From Flaccisagitta enflata (Eukaryota > Chaetognatha > Sagittoidea > Aphragmophora): a stretch of DNA of 64,000 bases. Below the pieces are notes generated by a model that did no database searches, was not told where the DNA came from, and saw only the letters and a program-made list of their open reading frames with translations. Made by a program: the position numbers and the translations under genes. The DNA lies in contig OZ231127.1 of NCBI GenBank assembly GCA_965153355.1, positions 66,216,001 through 66,280,000 on the forward strand, given 5' to 3'. This document shows positions 12,291 to 27,164 of the stretch, piece after piece. Every line of letters starts with the position of its first letter. The stretch's first letter is position 1.

Positions 12291-12380
<90 letters not shown>
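12291..12380. repeat. Compound (GT)n(CT)n microsatellite
   Basis: TG repeats switch without a spacer into TC repeats, the same compound order as at 19590-19656. Confidence 0.95.
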
Positions 12381-12385
<5 letters not shown>

Positions 12386-12608
12386 GATAATCACGTCAAT
12401 CTTAGTTTTTGCATATCGCTTGACTTTTTTAATTCTTGCAAATTTATATAAATCTGACTGAAGACAAAAAAACTGTAAAGGATGAACTTAAAAAAAAAAT
12501 CTCATCCTTCATCATGAGTCCGTCAATGCACAGAGAAAGAAGAGGAAAAAAATCTTTAAAAGCCCTCCCAGAAATGAAAAATAAAAAGATTGACCATCCA
12601 TCCATTGC

Positions 12609-12611
<3 letters not shown>

Positions 12612-12693
<82 letters not shown>
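12612..12693. repeat. (GA)n microsatellite
   Basis: Pure GA array. Confidence 0.95.
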
Positions 12694-12696
<3 letters not shown>

Positions 12697-12755
12697 CAGC
12701 ACTGAGAGAGAAAGAAAGCGAAAGCGAAAAGGTGCCAGACTTATAGTGAGGTGTG

Positions 12756-12980
12756 TTTTTTAGTCGAATGCACGCGACTCTACACTCCGCTATGTCCGTC
12801 CGTCCGTTGGTCGGGCGGTCGGGCGGTCTGTCGGTCTCACACTTTTACTTTTTTTATCAATTTTATTTCTTTATGTCATTTAAAATCATTTAAGATTATC
12901 CTAAGTCATTTTAAGTCATTCTAAGTCATTCCTAGTCAATCTGCAAGTCTCGCACGCGAATTATGGGTGTTGGCCTTGTT
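12756..12980 (-). mobile_element. HINE-like copy, AAGTCATT subfamily
   Basis: It reads TTTTTAGTCGAATGCACGCGACTCTACAC, a GTCGGGCGG tract, then an internal degenerate TAAGTCATTT repeat, then GGTGTTGGCCTTGTT. Its sibling is the copy at 22584. Confidence 0.85.
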
Positions 12981-13211
12981 ATTTATTAAATGACTAAGTT
13001 TTGAAATGAAAAATGCATTTTTGATCGCGACTTGAAATAACTTATATAAGCACGTTTGGTCGTAGTTGGTTTCCTCGTTCATCGGCATTTTCCATGTGAG
13101 AAATTGATATTCTCTGTACACGCTCATAAATGTCTTCTTGGAGGAAAAGTTTCAAAATGGGGTATAGATAACATGAAAGAATGCAAACAAAAACGCTTCA
13201 AAGAGGGCATC

Positions 13212-13401
13212 CAAGGCCGAATTCTCATCTGAAAATTCGTCCATTCGTCAATTCGTTTGTCAGATTGATTTCATTAGAAATATATGGTTATCAATATTGA
13301 GGGGTGAGTGGAAGACATCCAAATTTTCGCGTGACGGACGGACAGACGGACCTACCTACGGACACACCCTCTTACAGAGTCGCAGAGCAAGTGACTAAAA
13401 A
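13212..13401 (+). mobile_element. HINE-like copy, strongly diverged
   Basis: CCAAGGCCGAATTCTC at the 5' side and GACGGACGGACAGACGG..CCCTCTTACAGAGTCGC..GACTAAAAA at the 3' side are recognisable. The centre is not. Confidence 0.5.
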
Positions 13402-13469
13402 TCGCATTTTCGACGGCGGACCGACGGACATGACTGATGACTCAGCCACTATTACAGTCGCTACTCGCC

Positions 13470-13581
<112 letters not shown>

Positions 13582-13763
13582 CGCGACTTAGGCCGACTGT
13601 CGAGGCGGCCTTCTGCAATTCTGGACATTCGTTGGCCAGGTCTCCAATAAAATCGTGTGTTTATGAAGTGGTAAAACTCATAAAAGGACAAAAAGGTCAG
13701 CAAGACCAGAAGTTTTGAAAAGATAATAAGAAATGAGAGATGATCATGGTGAAAATAGATCAC

Positions 13764-14010
<247 letters not shown>

Positions 14011-14090
14011 CAGACAGAGACAGAGATAGAGGCACGAACACACATACAGACAGTCAGACACAAAGGGATAAACAGAAAGACGGATGGAAC

Positions 14091-14122
<32 letters not shown>

Positions 14123-14268
14123 GGGAGAAAGAGAGGAAGAATGAAAGTGTGAGTCGTAAACTTGGTCATTTTGTTTGACTGACGGCCGTCCGCGGTCTGG
14201 GGATTCTCCGCGTAGCGAAAGCAACATTTTCCCCGTGTCATCGCGACATAAATGTATCCGTATTGCGC

Positions 14269-14430
14269 TTTTTAGTCGCGGACACGCAACTCTATAAGAG
14301 GCTTTGTCCGTTGGTCCGTTGGTTCGTCCATTCGTCCGTCGGTCCGTCACGCTGAGGGTGGGGTTGGGTGAGGCTGGGGGTTGGATGCCCCTTCCCACCC
14401 GTCCGCAACGATATTGTGACCCCGCTTCAC
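14269..14430 (-). mobile_element. HINE-like copy, GTGACCCCGC subfamily
   Basis: It has TTTTTAGTCGCGGACACGCAAC, TCTATAAGAGGC, a GTCCGTTGG tract and CCCACCCGTCCGCAACG, ending in ATATTGTGACCCCGCTTCAC rather than GGCCTTGTT. Confidence 0.8.
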
Positions 14431-14540
14431 ATGTTTTTTACTCCTTTCGTTTTTTTTTTTCATTTTCGTATTCATCTGTTACGTATCCTGATTTCGAATT
14501 TTGATCCTCGCTGACTTTCTTTTTTCCCTTTTCACGTTTG

Positions 14541-14638
14541 ACCGCGACTGCCCAATCCCAAATTGCCTAGTCAATCTTTTTCATTACTGCCCCTGCCCAT
14601 CTACACGCGACTTTGGCAGCTGTGTATCTGACCTTGTT
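14541..14638 (-). mobile_element. HINE-like fragment
   Basis: Only the inner half remains: TTACTGCCCCTGCCCATCTACACGCGAC and GTGTATCTGACCTTGTT. Confidence 0.6.
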
Positions 14639-14664
14639 ACCTCCATGATCTCCTTTACATAACA

Positions 14665-14945
14665 CCTATGAGTTTGTTTATCGACATTGCTACTTCAGTA
14701 AGAGTCAAGTTACCATGAGCTTGTTTATCCACATCCGCATTTTGCCGAAGCTACTCTGTTCCGCCGTGATCATCTTCATCGTAAGACGTTAGTTCCTCCG
14801 CATCCTCTGAGCCTGTTCGTCGACATTGCTCGCTCTGTGCTCGTACTTGCACCCTGATTGCGTTCGTCGATATTGCTCACTCAGTGCTTGTTCACCCGCA
14901 GTCCTTGAGTTCATCGACATTGCTCGCTCAGAGCTCATTCGTGCA
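14665..14945. repeat. Degenerate minisatellite, GTTCGTCGACATTGCTC units
   Basis: Variants of TTCGTCGACATTGCTCGCTC recur at about 14673, 14816, 14861 and 14910, with similar text between them. No coding frame persists. Confidence 0.6.
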
Positions 14946-15343
14946 TTAACGTGATTTAAAGGTTATGGCATGCAAAGGGCCAAAACGGAGCAAAAAACCA
15001 CAGCCATGTCTATAAAAACGTTCCCTGTTAAGTAGAATATGTTTTTTTTTTTTTCATTCGTGTAAGCACATATATATCCTGAGAGTTTCAATCCGGAGCA
15101 GATCATATCAATGAATATTTGGGCAAAGGGTTTATGACATTCTTCGTTTAAAAGCTTTTTTTATAACGGCGTTTGTTTCTTTTGTACTTTGCCACAACTG
15201 CGGCCGCGTTGGTTCCTGTATCGTTCAGAGCGACCTATAACTTCTTAAATTTCAAACTTTTTTTTACATTGTAAAAGAAATATTTCAATTTTTATGACTG
15301 TTCATGAAAATGTAGCACTGCATCATGGGGCGGGATCGTTGGA

Positions 15344-15908
15344 AAAAAGTCGAATTACGTAATTCGACTTTTTGAAACGTAGGGGAGAAATAAAGATTTC
15401 CATTTTTGGTTTAGGACAATTTTAGAAAGTTGTGCAGTTTTGGGGCTGGGATGATACATTTTTTGATATTCAGAGCTAAGAAAGAGCTGATTTTTCTCTT
15501 TCAAATGGCACTAACCAGAAGTCTCTAGTTATGAATTTTTGAATCTTTTCTTATTTTTTTTTTTTTTTTGCATTTTCGCAAAAATCGATATTTTCTATTG
15601 ATCCCATTTTTTCAGTCTTATGTAACATTAGGGAAGAGTAAACATGTTACGGAAATTGACCCTGACTTTTATGACGCTAGCATTGATATTTTATTCTGCT
15701 TGAGAGAGAGAGAGACACAAACACACACACACACACACACACACACTCAGACAAAAAAGATAGAAAGGAAAAAAACGCACAGATTGAATAACAAAAACAG
15801 ACAATCAACCAGACATCATGAAATGCACACACAGAAGAACAAGCACTGAAAAAAGAGACTTCAATTTACGACTTTTTTCCGGTCGGCGATTAGCCGCCTT
15901 TATTGGTA
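15344..15908 (-). mobile_element. Box/palindrome family element, copy 1
   Basis: On the minus strand the element begins with the conserved box at 15867-15908 (ACCAATAAAGGCGGCTAATC, then GCCGACCGGAAAAAAGTCGT). It ends with the perfect 30-bp palindrome at 15344-15373 (arm AAAAAGTCGAATTAC). The interior shares a GCCATTTGAAAGAGAA segment with the copy at 44558. A (CA)n lies at 15720-15746. There is no ORF of note. Confidence 0.65.
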
Positions 15909-16135
15909 CTTAATTCCTTCTAATAGTGAAACCTCTCAAATAGCACAAACTGCTTTCAATATTTCATGATAACCATGAGTGTTTCATGACAATCTGACAA
16001 GTTCCTGATAGGCCCGCTAAACGTTTCTTACTATGTAGTGGCCAAACTCAGGCCGAGTCAGGCATAAGGTTTTGGACAGGAGCAGTACTGTGAACTGTGC
16101 CCATGTTGATATTGAATCTGAAGGACAGACGGACT

Positions 16136-16212
16136 TCTTCTTCTCATTCTTTTTCTTTTTCTTTTTCTTTTTCTTTTTCTTTTTCTTTTTCTTTTTCTTT
16201 TTTCTTCTTTCT
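16136..16212. repeat. (TTTTTC)n microsatellite
   Basis: Hexanucleotide array in a C/T-rich stretch that extends to 16320. Confidence 0.9.
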
Positions 16213-16347
16213 TTTTTCTTTTCTCTTTTTTCTTTTTCTTTTCCTTTTCTCCTCTTCAGCCTTTTCTTAATCTACCTTTTATTCTTTCCTTTTCAGTGCT
16301 TAAATTCATCTTCATTCCATTAATGCATATAATCGGAGGTACAAAAA

Positions 16348-16546
16348 AACAAGGCCGGATACACGGCTACCCAAGTCGCGTGCGGTTAGGCAGGGGTAGT
16401 GATGAAATAGACTAGCTAGGCAGTTGGGCATAAGCTGTAACCCCAAAACCGCCCTTAAACACCGAAAAAGCAAATTGTTACCGACCGACCGACGGATGGA
16501 CCGACGGACAGATCGGGTTGTAGAGTCACGTGCACGCGACTGAAAA
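16348..16546 (+). mobile_element. HINE-like copy, complete
   Basis: It has ACAAGGCCGGATACACGGC, ACCCAAGTCGCGTGCGG, a GACCGACCGACGG tract and GTAGAGTCACGTGCACGCGACTGAAAA. Confidence 0.9.
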
Positions 16547-17504
16547 CTACCCACTTGACTAAATATTCAGGGATTTTCGGCCCTCAGAAACACTAAGTGA
16601 TCGGCATATTCGTCGCTTTAGAGACATTATCCTCACCGTATCTCTTCGAATCAGAGCTGTATTAGAAAAAAAAAACTATTGGATGCCTGTATTCGTATTG
16701 GGGGGCAGGGGTTGTTAAAACGTTAATGCAGCAGATGCTAAGCTATGATCATTTGGCAGAGCGTTTCTGAAACTGAAAGAGAAATTTAAAAGGTGTTAAT
16801 TGAATTAAAATTAAGGAAGCAAAAATGATTGCTTTTTATTCCTACCACAACATCTCACAGGCAACTAAAGATACTAAAAAAAGGTATACCAGGGAAAAAA
16901 TACAAAGGCGTGAAATAACAATTAATGAGAAGATAATGAAGGAAGAACACCCACGATCTTAATCCTCTTGGTAAACCATATTACATGTCAGCTATGTTTA
17001 TAGTAGCATTAAGGGCAACAGCTGTTCTTTAAATTGCTATTACAAAACAAAGCCCAATGAATTTGTTCACACACACACACAACACGCAAAGTGGATTTTG
17101 TGGAAAGAGAGAGAGAGAGAAAGAAAGGAAATCAATGCTATTAATTAACCATTTTTCCAGGGGTTTAGAAAGTTGATCCCTGGGCAAATATTACTTTTCT
17201 CTGCTTAGTCTCAATATGAAGAGAGAAAAAAATAAGTAGTTTCTTCTCTCGCTCTCTTTTTTGCCTTTCAAATCCGACTTGCTCTTAATAGTATTATCTA
17301 TCTCTCTTTCTCTATCACTTTCAGACTTTCATAGTTTTCTTTAGATGTAAATATCCTTTACATGACCATTTCCACATAAGTATATTTTGGTCCACAACAT
17401 TTACATTTCACAGATTTCCCGTTGAAGCAACCGACCAGATTTGTCTGTGTACTTCCCGTCGAGATCATCTTGTCGCTCTTTTTAAACGTTGTCAGCATCA
17501 ACAA
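16547..17504. other. Non-coding stretch
   Basis: Short (CA)n at 17070-17090 and (GA)n at 17107-17122 only. No gene is seen. Confidence 0.5.
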
Positions 17505-17727
17505 GTGATGCGTGGTCACAATATCGTTGCAGACGGGTGGGCAGGGGCATCCCACCCCCATCCACACCCCATGCCCGACCCCCACCAACTCACATACTTA
17601 CATTTCCACTTTTCGACTCGTGCGTGAAGACGGACGGACGGATGGACGGACCGATGGACGGTCTGACGGACAAACCGACGGTCAAAGCCTCTTATAGAGT
17701 TGCGTGTCCGTGTCCGTGTCCGTGTCA
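17505..17727 (+). mobile_element. HINE-like copy with expanded 3' hairpin
   Basis: It begins GTGATGCGTGGTCACAATATC, then ACGGGTGGGCAGGGGCATC, (GACG)n, and AAAGCCTCTTATAGAGTTGCG. The final hairpin arm is replaced by four tandem GTGTCC units. Confidence 0.8.
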
Positions 17728-17740
17728 ATTGATCAATTCC

Positions 17741-17795
17741 TCACTGCGGCTGCCCACCCGCATGCAACTTGCGTAACCATGTATCCAGCTTTGCT
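17741..17795 (-). mobile_element. HINE-like fragment
   Basis: Only CTGCCCACCCGCATGCAAC and CCATGTATCCAGCTTTG remain. Confidence 0.5.
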
Positions 17796-18389
17796 TCTTT
17801 ATCGGTCTGTTTGGCGATCGTTCTGTTCTAATTAAGCCACTTTCTTGATGCGTGCATGGATGGAGGAAAAGAGCATCAAGAGTCTTAAGGCTTACATTTC
17901 CTCAAGATATGCGAACAATTAAAAATCTGTTTTCATGATGATTGGACTAATATGCGTACTGAGGGTCTCTCTTTCAATTTCCGACTGTATAGCACTGGCC
18001 TGACCCGAATTACAAAGTAACAACAAAATCAAGAATGCTTTAGTTAAGTAAAGGGGAAAAAATGAAAATTTTTAATGTATCAGTGCAGGATATGAACAAC
18101 AGACTAAAAGGGGCCGTCTGTCCTTCCTTAATCACAAATTCTTCTTCCAATGTCAATGTTTCAAGAAATTAATTTCTATTCTCACCTTGCGCATTATCAC
18201 AGTGCTCATGTCAGGCGATCTACTAACTAGCCACAGACGCTGACTGCTTTCATGAATTTGCGCTTTAAAACTGATAGTTAGGGAGGCTAAAAAAGAGTTG
18301 ATGAAAAAAATCGTTCATGCATTGTATCTTTACCGTGTATTTTCTTTCAATTTTCACTTTGATGAATGACAAAATGATGGTAATTTTCT

Positions 18390-18661
18390 AGACGTTCGCT
18401 AGCCTGACTGGGGCAACGTAGGAAGCTGAAATTTTTACTGAAGATAGAGAAGACATGTAGCCAGGGTAGACCTGGAACAAATTCCAAAAAAAGCTACTAG
18501 CCTCTATATGGTTACATTTTACAGATTTCTTCTTGTATTTATTGTATGTAAAATAATAAAATTTAAATTTTTTTTACAGGTCTACCCTGGCCACATGTGT
18601 TGTCTATCTTCAGTAAAAATTTCAGCTTCCTCCGTTGCCCCAGTCAGGCTAGCGAGCGTCT
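18390..18661. mobile_element. Foldback element with ~84-bp arms
   Basis: The arm beginning AGACGTTCGCTAGCCTGACT (18390-18473) is repeated in inverted orientation at 18579-18661 with very few mismatches, around a ~105-bp AT-rich loop. I could not define a target duplication. If transcribed it would form a long hairpin. Confidence 0.85.
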
Positions 18662-18877
18662 GAAAAATTGCTTATATTTGGGTTTTTTCAATTTTCTGAA
18701 ATTTTTTGAAGGGGTTTCTTACACTAGTATTTGAAATTCTATAAAAGAAAAAAAAATTTCAGGGTAACTTCATTATGAAGCAACGATAGCCTTAAAACAA
18801 ACATTCCATGAAGGAAGAAGGCCCCGATTGTCGGACTAAGAACCCTGTCGGACTCAATTCCCAAGGGAGAAAAAAAA

Positions 18878-19136
18878 AACAAGGTCATTAGACCTAAGTC
18901 GGGTGCGTCGGCATTTTCACAAAAGGTCGACAAACAGACAGGCAGACCGACTAAAATTTCAAAAACGACCTTTGAATTAGCCAACCGGTTCTTATTGATA
19001 CCCTAAAACCTTTAAAACATATTTTGCGCCTTTTACGCCTTTTAAACAACTTTGTGACGGACCGACGGACTGACGGATGGGCGGACCAACAGACCGAAAA
19101 GTGGCTTATAAATAGAGTTGCGTAGCACGCGACTAA
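18878..19136 (+). mobile_element. HINE-like copy, ACAAGGTCATTAGACC subfamily
   Basis: It has ACAAGGTCATTAGACCTAAG, GTGCGTCGGCATTTTC, GACAGGCAGACCGAC, GACGGACCGACGG and GTTGCGTAGCACGCGACTAAG. The same subfamily is found at 51160 on the other strand. Confidence 0.85.
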
Positions 19137-19605
19137 GAATTTTTAAAGAATAAAAAAAAAGACAATCAATAATATAAGGACAAAACAATATTTGTCTATT
19201 TCAATTGCTATTATTGAACGATTTTTACGACAAAATAGGCAATTAAGCTTATATTTTCAGTGGTAAAACAAAAAAGCAATATCTCAAGCCATTAGGCTAT
19301 TGGACTTACATTGTAAATTTGTTGTCGGACTGGAAGTGAAGGCCTAAGAATTTTGCTCTCCTACGTCCATGGATGCGTGTGCAGTGTACACATCGCAAAA
19401 AGAGGCTTGTATGACCTTCTGTCTGTTCGTCGTCCTCTCTCGGCCACTGCCTGTTTGTCCGACCGTGACGGTGATGCTCGCGATGAAAATGGTAAAGACT
19501 GAGTGTATACAAAAACTTACATCTATATTCTGCAGTATGATTGTTCATTTGTATCTGAACTTCTAAACCCGTGTCTAATTCTCTGTGGTGTGTGTGTGTG
19601 TGTGT

Positions 19606-19660
<55 letters not shown>

Positions 19661-20278
19661 CCTAGTTTTTCTCTCCTCTCATTTTCTATCTCTCACTCTC
19701 ACTTTCTCTCTGGCTCGGTGCTAGATCAAGACTCGGAGGTTAAGACCACAACACAAAACATCAAGATTTCAACATTTCGTTTTTCCAGATTTTTTTCCTG
19801 GGCTTTTTTACGAGCTTCGAGAATTTTCGTTCTCCACTTTTTTTCACTCGTTGATTTTTAACATGTATTTTCACTTTAGAATTTTCGACTTAAAAAACAA
19901 GAGAAAAACGCCTACACACAACTCAAGTTTTCATGTTATCCTTCGCGCTTACATTTAGTTTTACATGCGTTATTTACAACAATCAAAGATTTTCTTATTT
20001 TTGTTTCTTTTATTCTTTTTTTTCTTTTGCTACATGTTAAGCGGCTCCATACCAATTTCTGGATTACTGTACCTGTGAAAGTCACAAAGTAAACTGTCAG
20101 TCACAACGATCTATCAGGGTTTATTTTGAGCTTTTATTAAAGAGTCTCCCTTTTTTCTTCTAAGAATAAAGAGGAGATCATGGCAAACAAAATCAGAAAC
20201 GGACGAGATTGCAAAAGCATAAAAAAGTAACCATAAAAGAGTCTCCCTATATCGTGCGACAGGGAAGAGGTAGTAATA
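19137..20278. other. Non-coding stretch with compound (GT)n(CT)n
   Basis: A compound TG/TC microsatellite lies at 19590-19656. No gene or transposon end is recognised elsewhere. Confidence 0.5.
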
Positions 20279-20585
20279 CACTCTTTTTATTGAGTAAGGA
20301 CAAAGTTTTTAAGGACATGAGGCTGAAATTTTCACATTCTATATTGTTTTTACACAAATTACAATATTTTTTGTCTGATTACAAATTTTCTTTGTTTTAA
20401 AGCAGTAACTATCATATTTAATTTGTATTTACATAAGTTATTTCAATTAGTATAGCATAAGCCCAAGAAAATCATAGAAAAATATTAAGGATACGCAAAG
20501 AACATTTCAGCCTGAAATTCGCAAAAATTTAAGGACATCCCAGGCTCAGAAAAATTTTACTGGTCCTTAAAAACTGAAAAGGGTG
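20279..20585. mobile_element. CACTCTTTTTA MITE, copy 1
   Basis: It begins CACTCTTTTTATTGAGTAAGG and ends AAAACTGAAAAGGGTG, flanked on both sides by TA. It shares AAGGACATCCCAGGCTCAGA with the copies at 35366 and 51177. It has no coding capacity. Confidence 0.8.
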
Positions 20586-20854
20586 TATGTTATGACTTAC
20601 GAGGCGAGAAAACTGATGAAGATATAAGAACACCGCCCAAACACCCAAGACCCAAGACCCAATAAAGCCGGGTGTGACAAACGAAACGAACGACCGAACG
20701 ACAGACTGACACAAAGCGTTGCTCGCACAAGACGCATAGTCCTACTTTCCATTTCCTATAAGCTCTAAGAAATGATATCATCAATGGCAGCAACTAAAAC
20801 TAAAGAGAAAAAAAAACGACCACGAAAACCAATATGATACAAAAACAAAGTTTA

Positions 20855-21327
<473 letters not shown>

Positions 21328-21340
21328 GTCGACACTGATA

Positions 21341-22583
<1,243 letters not shown>

Positions 22584-22881
22584 AACAAGGCCAACACCTA
22601 TAAGTCGCGTGTGGGACATAAACAACTTAAGATGACTTAAATTGACTTTAAATGACTCAAGGTGTCCTGAAATAACTTAAAATGTCTTCAAATGACTTGA
22701 AATGACTTAGAATTACTTATAATGTCATTTATGAAGGAGCTGTGAGCCCGAAAAGCTTAAAAACGCAAAAAAAAGTAAAAAGGGGATGGACCGACCGACC
22801 GACCAACCGACCAACCAACCGACCGACCGACCGACAGACCGACAAAGCGGGGTGTAGAGTCGCGTAGCACGCGACTAAAAA
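22584..22881 (+). mobile_element. HINE-like copy, AAGTCATT subfamily
   Basis: It has ACAAGGCCAACACCTATAAG, an internal degenerate AAATGACTTA repeat, (GACC)n, and GTCGCGTAGCACGCGACTAAAAA. It is the inverted sibling of the copy at 12756. Confidence 0.9.
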
Positions 22882-22996
22882 CTTTTACTTTGTCTTTGTC
22901 TCTGAATTCATCCACTCTTCTGTCCATTTGTTTGTCACGTCGAAGTTGGGTTCGTAGTTGGCAGCGTAAAATCTCGAATCTGTGACTGTATTCCTT

Positions 22997-23040
22997 TTAC
23001 CAATAAATGCGGCTAATCGCCGTAGGAAAAAAGTCGTGAA
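22997..23040 (+). mobile_element. Conserved box of the box/palindrome family (solo)
   Basis: ACCAATAAATGCGGCTAATC, then GCCGTAGGAAAAAAGTCGTG. A palindromic far end was not found; a (GA)n array begins 45 bp downstream. Confidence 0.65.
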
Positions 23041-23080
23041 TGCTGAGAGAAGGAGAGAGAAAAAGAAAGTGAGAGAGGTA

Positions 23081-24380
<1,300 letters not shown>

Positions 24381-25390
24381 GCGATGAAGCTCCCAACATC
24401 GGTGAATTCATGTTCGGTGGTTCCTCTCCGCCCACCAACGACCACATATCCTTGACTTGCGCCTCCTCCTCCTCTTCGCCCTCCGCCCCCGATCTGCAGC
24501 CACAGCAACGACGACAGCATCTTTTGCAGCAACCTCCGCGATCGTCGACTCCCTCCACGCCGCCTTTCGAAGCTTCCGACGAAGGCGTTGAGGACAGCGT
24601 CGATGCCGAAACCCTCCAAATCGCCGTCTCCGTCGAAAACGCGTCTTCATCATCATCTTCATCCAAACCTCTCGTCGACGCTCCTCGATCTTTTCTTCCC
24701 GCATCCCCACATTCTTCCCCAATTGCTTCGTCGTCGAGATCGTCAGCGACGTCTGCCTCCGCCTCGTGGCAGCTTCAACAGCAACAACATCAGCAGCGGG
24801 AGTCTGGCGCCACGGAGGACATCTCAACCGTCGATGTAACATTTCCTCAACAGCTGCAGCAGCAGTCACCGCATAAACAACAGCAGTCGCCATCGTCGTG
24901 GTCGCCATTACCGTCATCCTCCACCGGCATGACGTCGGCGGGTGTCGGCGAAGCGGCGACCATTCAATTCCGCGCTACGTTTGCCATGGAAAACGCCGCA
25001 GCCGCCGCTTCCGCTACTACCGCCGCCGCCGCTGCCACTAACGGAGCTTCAGCCGCCGTCGCCGCCACCGGTGCGATCACCACCGCCAATTCTTTGAAGA
25101 TGAATTCGATGGGAAGCGGAGGAGGAGGAGTGGATGGGACGGGAGTCAATTTGCCAAACAATCATCCAAACAATTCAAATAATGCCGCCGCTCAAATTCT
25201 CACACCTTTACTTAACTCGCTTCACAACGCGCTTCAGCAACAGCAACAGCAGCAACAACAGCAGCAGCTACAACAGCAAGGTCATCATATGCAGCAACAG
25301 CAGCTTCAACGACAGTCGCCACATCATCAGCCGCAACACCTCACGCAACAAATACAACAACAGCACTTTGGAAATTTTAATCAACAGCAA
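24381..25390 (+). CDS. EGR: EGR-family transcription factor, coding exon 1 of 8 seen (internal; 5' part missing)
   Basis: This is the first exon of the EGR gene that can be recognised. The acceptor CTCCCTTAG precedes it and the frame starts at 24383 after two bases that complete a split codon, so at least one upstream exon exists outside the recognised region. The encoded segment opens DEAPNIGEFMFGG, then Ser/Pro-rich, Gln-rich, Ala-rich (25000-25080) and Gln-rich (25235-25385) stretches. The exon ends in phase 0 at CAACAGCAA before GTAAGG. The methionine at 24410 is unlikely to be the true start because the open frame crosses a strong acceptor just upstream, but an alternative first exon with a start there cannot be excluded. 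The assignment rests on the phase chain to the zinc fingers in exons 7 and 8. Confidence 0.85.
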
Positions 25391-25637
25391 GTAAGGCATG
25401 AGCTTACCTATTTGCAATGAGGCTAGGTGTTTCCCTAGCATGATAATCATCAATGTATACTCGTGCATTGTTAATCCTGAGGAAAATCTTGTAAAGCCAT
25501 GTAAAATCCAAGAAAATCCTCGAAGAAGTGTCTTACATACTAAATTCCCTAATTATCAAGTAATTACTAAATTGATGAAATGAAAGGAAAGAAATGAAAA
25601 TCCCATGTCATCACAATTGCTTCAAGTCATGAGCATA

Positions 25638-25706
<69 letters not shown>

Positions 25707-25707
25707 G
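25391..25707 (+). other. EGR intron 1, with (CT)n forming the polypyrimidine tract
   Basis: 317 bp, GTAAGG to CTCACAG. A 61-bp (CT)n at 25643-25703 directly forms the pyrimidine tract of the acceptor. Confidence 0.85.
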
Positions 25708-26017
25708 TCGCAAATGTCTCCCGCTCATTCATCATACGGCGCTCCAGATTCCCCCGTTTCCTTTCACGATGGATCTGTCACTCCCACCATGGGCCTCGGT
25801 GGTGGTGGTGGTGGAGGCGGCGGCGGTGATGGACGAGGCGGTCTTCTTATGACGGGATCTGACGCTAGCGGCGGTTACGCCTCTCCGTTGAACGTCAACG
25901 TCAACGTGGCGGCGTCTCCGGCGCACTCGCATCAATTCTCTCCCGTGCCCTCGCCCAGGTCCGTCCAGTCCAACGCCTCCGCTCACGGTTTTCTACAACA
26001 TCAATCCAGTTTTCAAG
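25708..26017 (+). CDS. EGR: EGR-family transcription factor, coding exon 2
   Basis: It starts in phase 0 (SQMSPAHSSYGAPDSP) and ends in phase 1 before GTATTT. It encodes Ser/Pro-rich text, a Gly run (about 25800-25835) and a second SPAHS motif (AASPAHSHQF). The track continues past the donor only to a nearby stop, which supports the splice. It is a disordered, probably regulatory, segment of the transcription factor. Confidence 0.85.
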
Positions 26018-26520
26018 GTATTTCATTTTGGTTTAAGAGTAAAAACATTGATTACCGGTAACCGCTTTTTAGGAGAAATTTGTTTTAAACACTAATTTGC
26101 ATATTGCAGCGACTGATCTAAGCATCTCAAATTCAACTCAGCTGGTTAAACCGACATTTGACTGTGATAATGTAAAGCCATGGTTTTAAAAAATTTCGTT
26201 AAATGAAGTTTTTTTTTATCATTGCCACGACATGTATGTACCATTTTGATCAGTAGGATCGTTTTATGATTAATTTGTAAGGATTTGGGTAAATGAATAT
26301 AAATTCACCGTATAACAATATCAATTGGAGATCAATGGAAGCATCGTCGGACTCTCCGCTGGGTCTGACGCGGTTTATGACGCTGTCGTGCACTAAGCAT
26401 GAGTTGACTGATGAAATGAGCACGTGCGAACTGCTTCCAAGAGATGGGCCTTTACTTGGATGACGTCAAGACCAACTGATTAAATACATCAAAAGAGAAA
26501 TCTTCATTTTCTTCCTCAAG
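26018..26520 (+). other. EGR intron 2, with a CRE-like palindrome
   Basis: 503 bp, GTATTT to CCTCAAG. It contains the palindrome TGACGTCA at 26461-26468, 53 bp before exon 3. There are no transposons. Confidence 0.75.
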
Positions 26521-26792
26521 ACGCATACTCAAACGCCTCGTTGTCTCCCGCTGGTCATCAAATGGCCGGATCTCCGTGCGGCGTCGGCGACATCGTCGTT
26601 TCCGGCGGCGGATTGAGCGGACTCGGGATGCTGACCGGCGGCGTGATGGACGACTCGATGGATCACCGACGGTCTCCGGCAGCTAGTTGTCACTCGGGGC
26701 ATTCCGGTCACTCGGGCCACTCGGGACACTCGTCGGGCGTCGGGATGATGTGCGGAGGACCGCCATCACCCGCACACTCGGACATGTTCCAG
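26521..26792 (+). CDS. EGR: EGR-family transcription factor, coding exon 3
   Basis: Two bases complete the codon split with exon 2, giving Q-D-AYSNASLSPAGHQ. The exon ends in phase 0 at DMFQ before GTACTG. It has a Gly-rich stretch, a His/Ser/Gly run made of four tandem SGH repeats (about 26690-26735), and a third SPAHS motif (PPSPAHSDMF). The role is inferred from membership of the EGR gene. Confidence 0.85.
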
Positions 26793-26926
26793 GTACTGAA
26801 TCAGATCAGGGACTAATTAAAGCTACGAGTACGTGCGTTTTGTAACCGTAAGCAAGCGACCATGCCTGCTTCTGCCAGGGCCTACGCGCGTACGTGAGCG
26901 TGCTTGTGTGTACGTGTGTGATGGCG

Positions 26927-26929
<3 letters not shown>

Positions 26930-27016
<87 letters not shown>

Positions 27017-27036
27017 CGTGTGTGTGTGTGTATGTG
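26930..27036. repeat. (GT)n microsatellite
   Basis: About 50 GT units with a TGCGTGCG interruption near the end. Confidence 0.95.
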
Positions 27037-27164
27037 TTGGAGCATCACTGCCCTTGCCCAATCGCACGCGTCTTATGTTACACATGCCTCCTTACTTTCA
27101 TCTATTTTCCGAGTTTTGTGCGATTTTTTTTTTGGGGGGGGGAGTGCATTATTTGCGTTTTTAC

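Noticed and set aside
24408-24917. 169-codon minus-strand ORF opposite EGR exon 1
   Set aside because: Shadow of the GC-rich sense exon; Arg/Met-rich, not a plausible protein.
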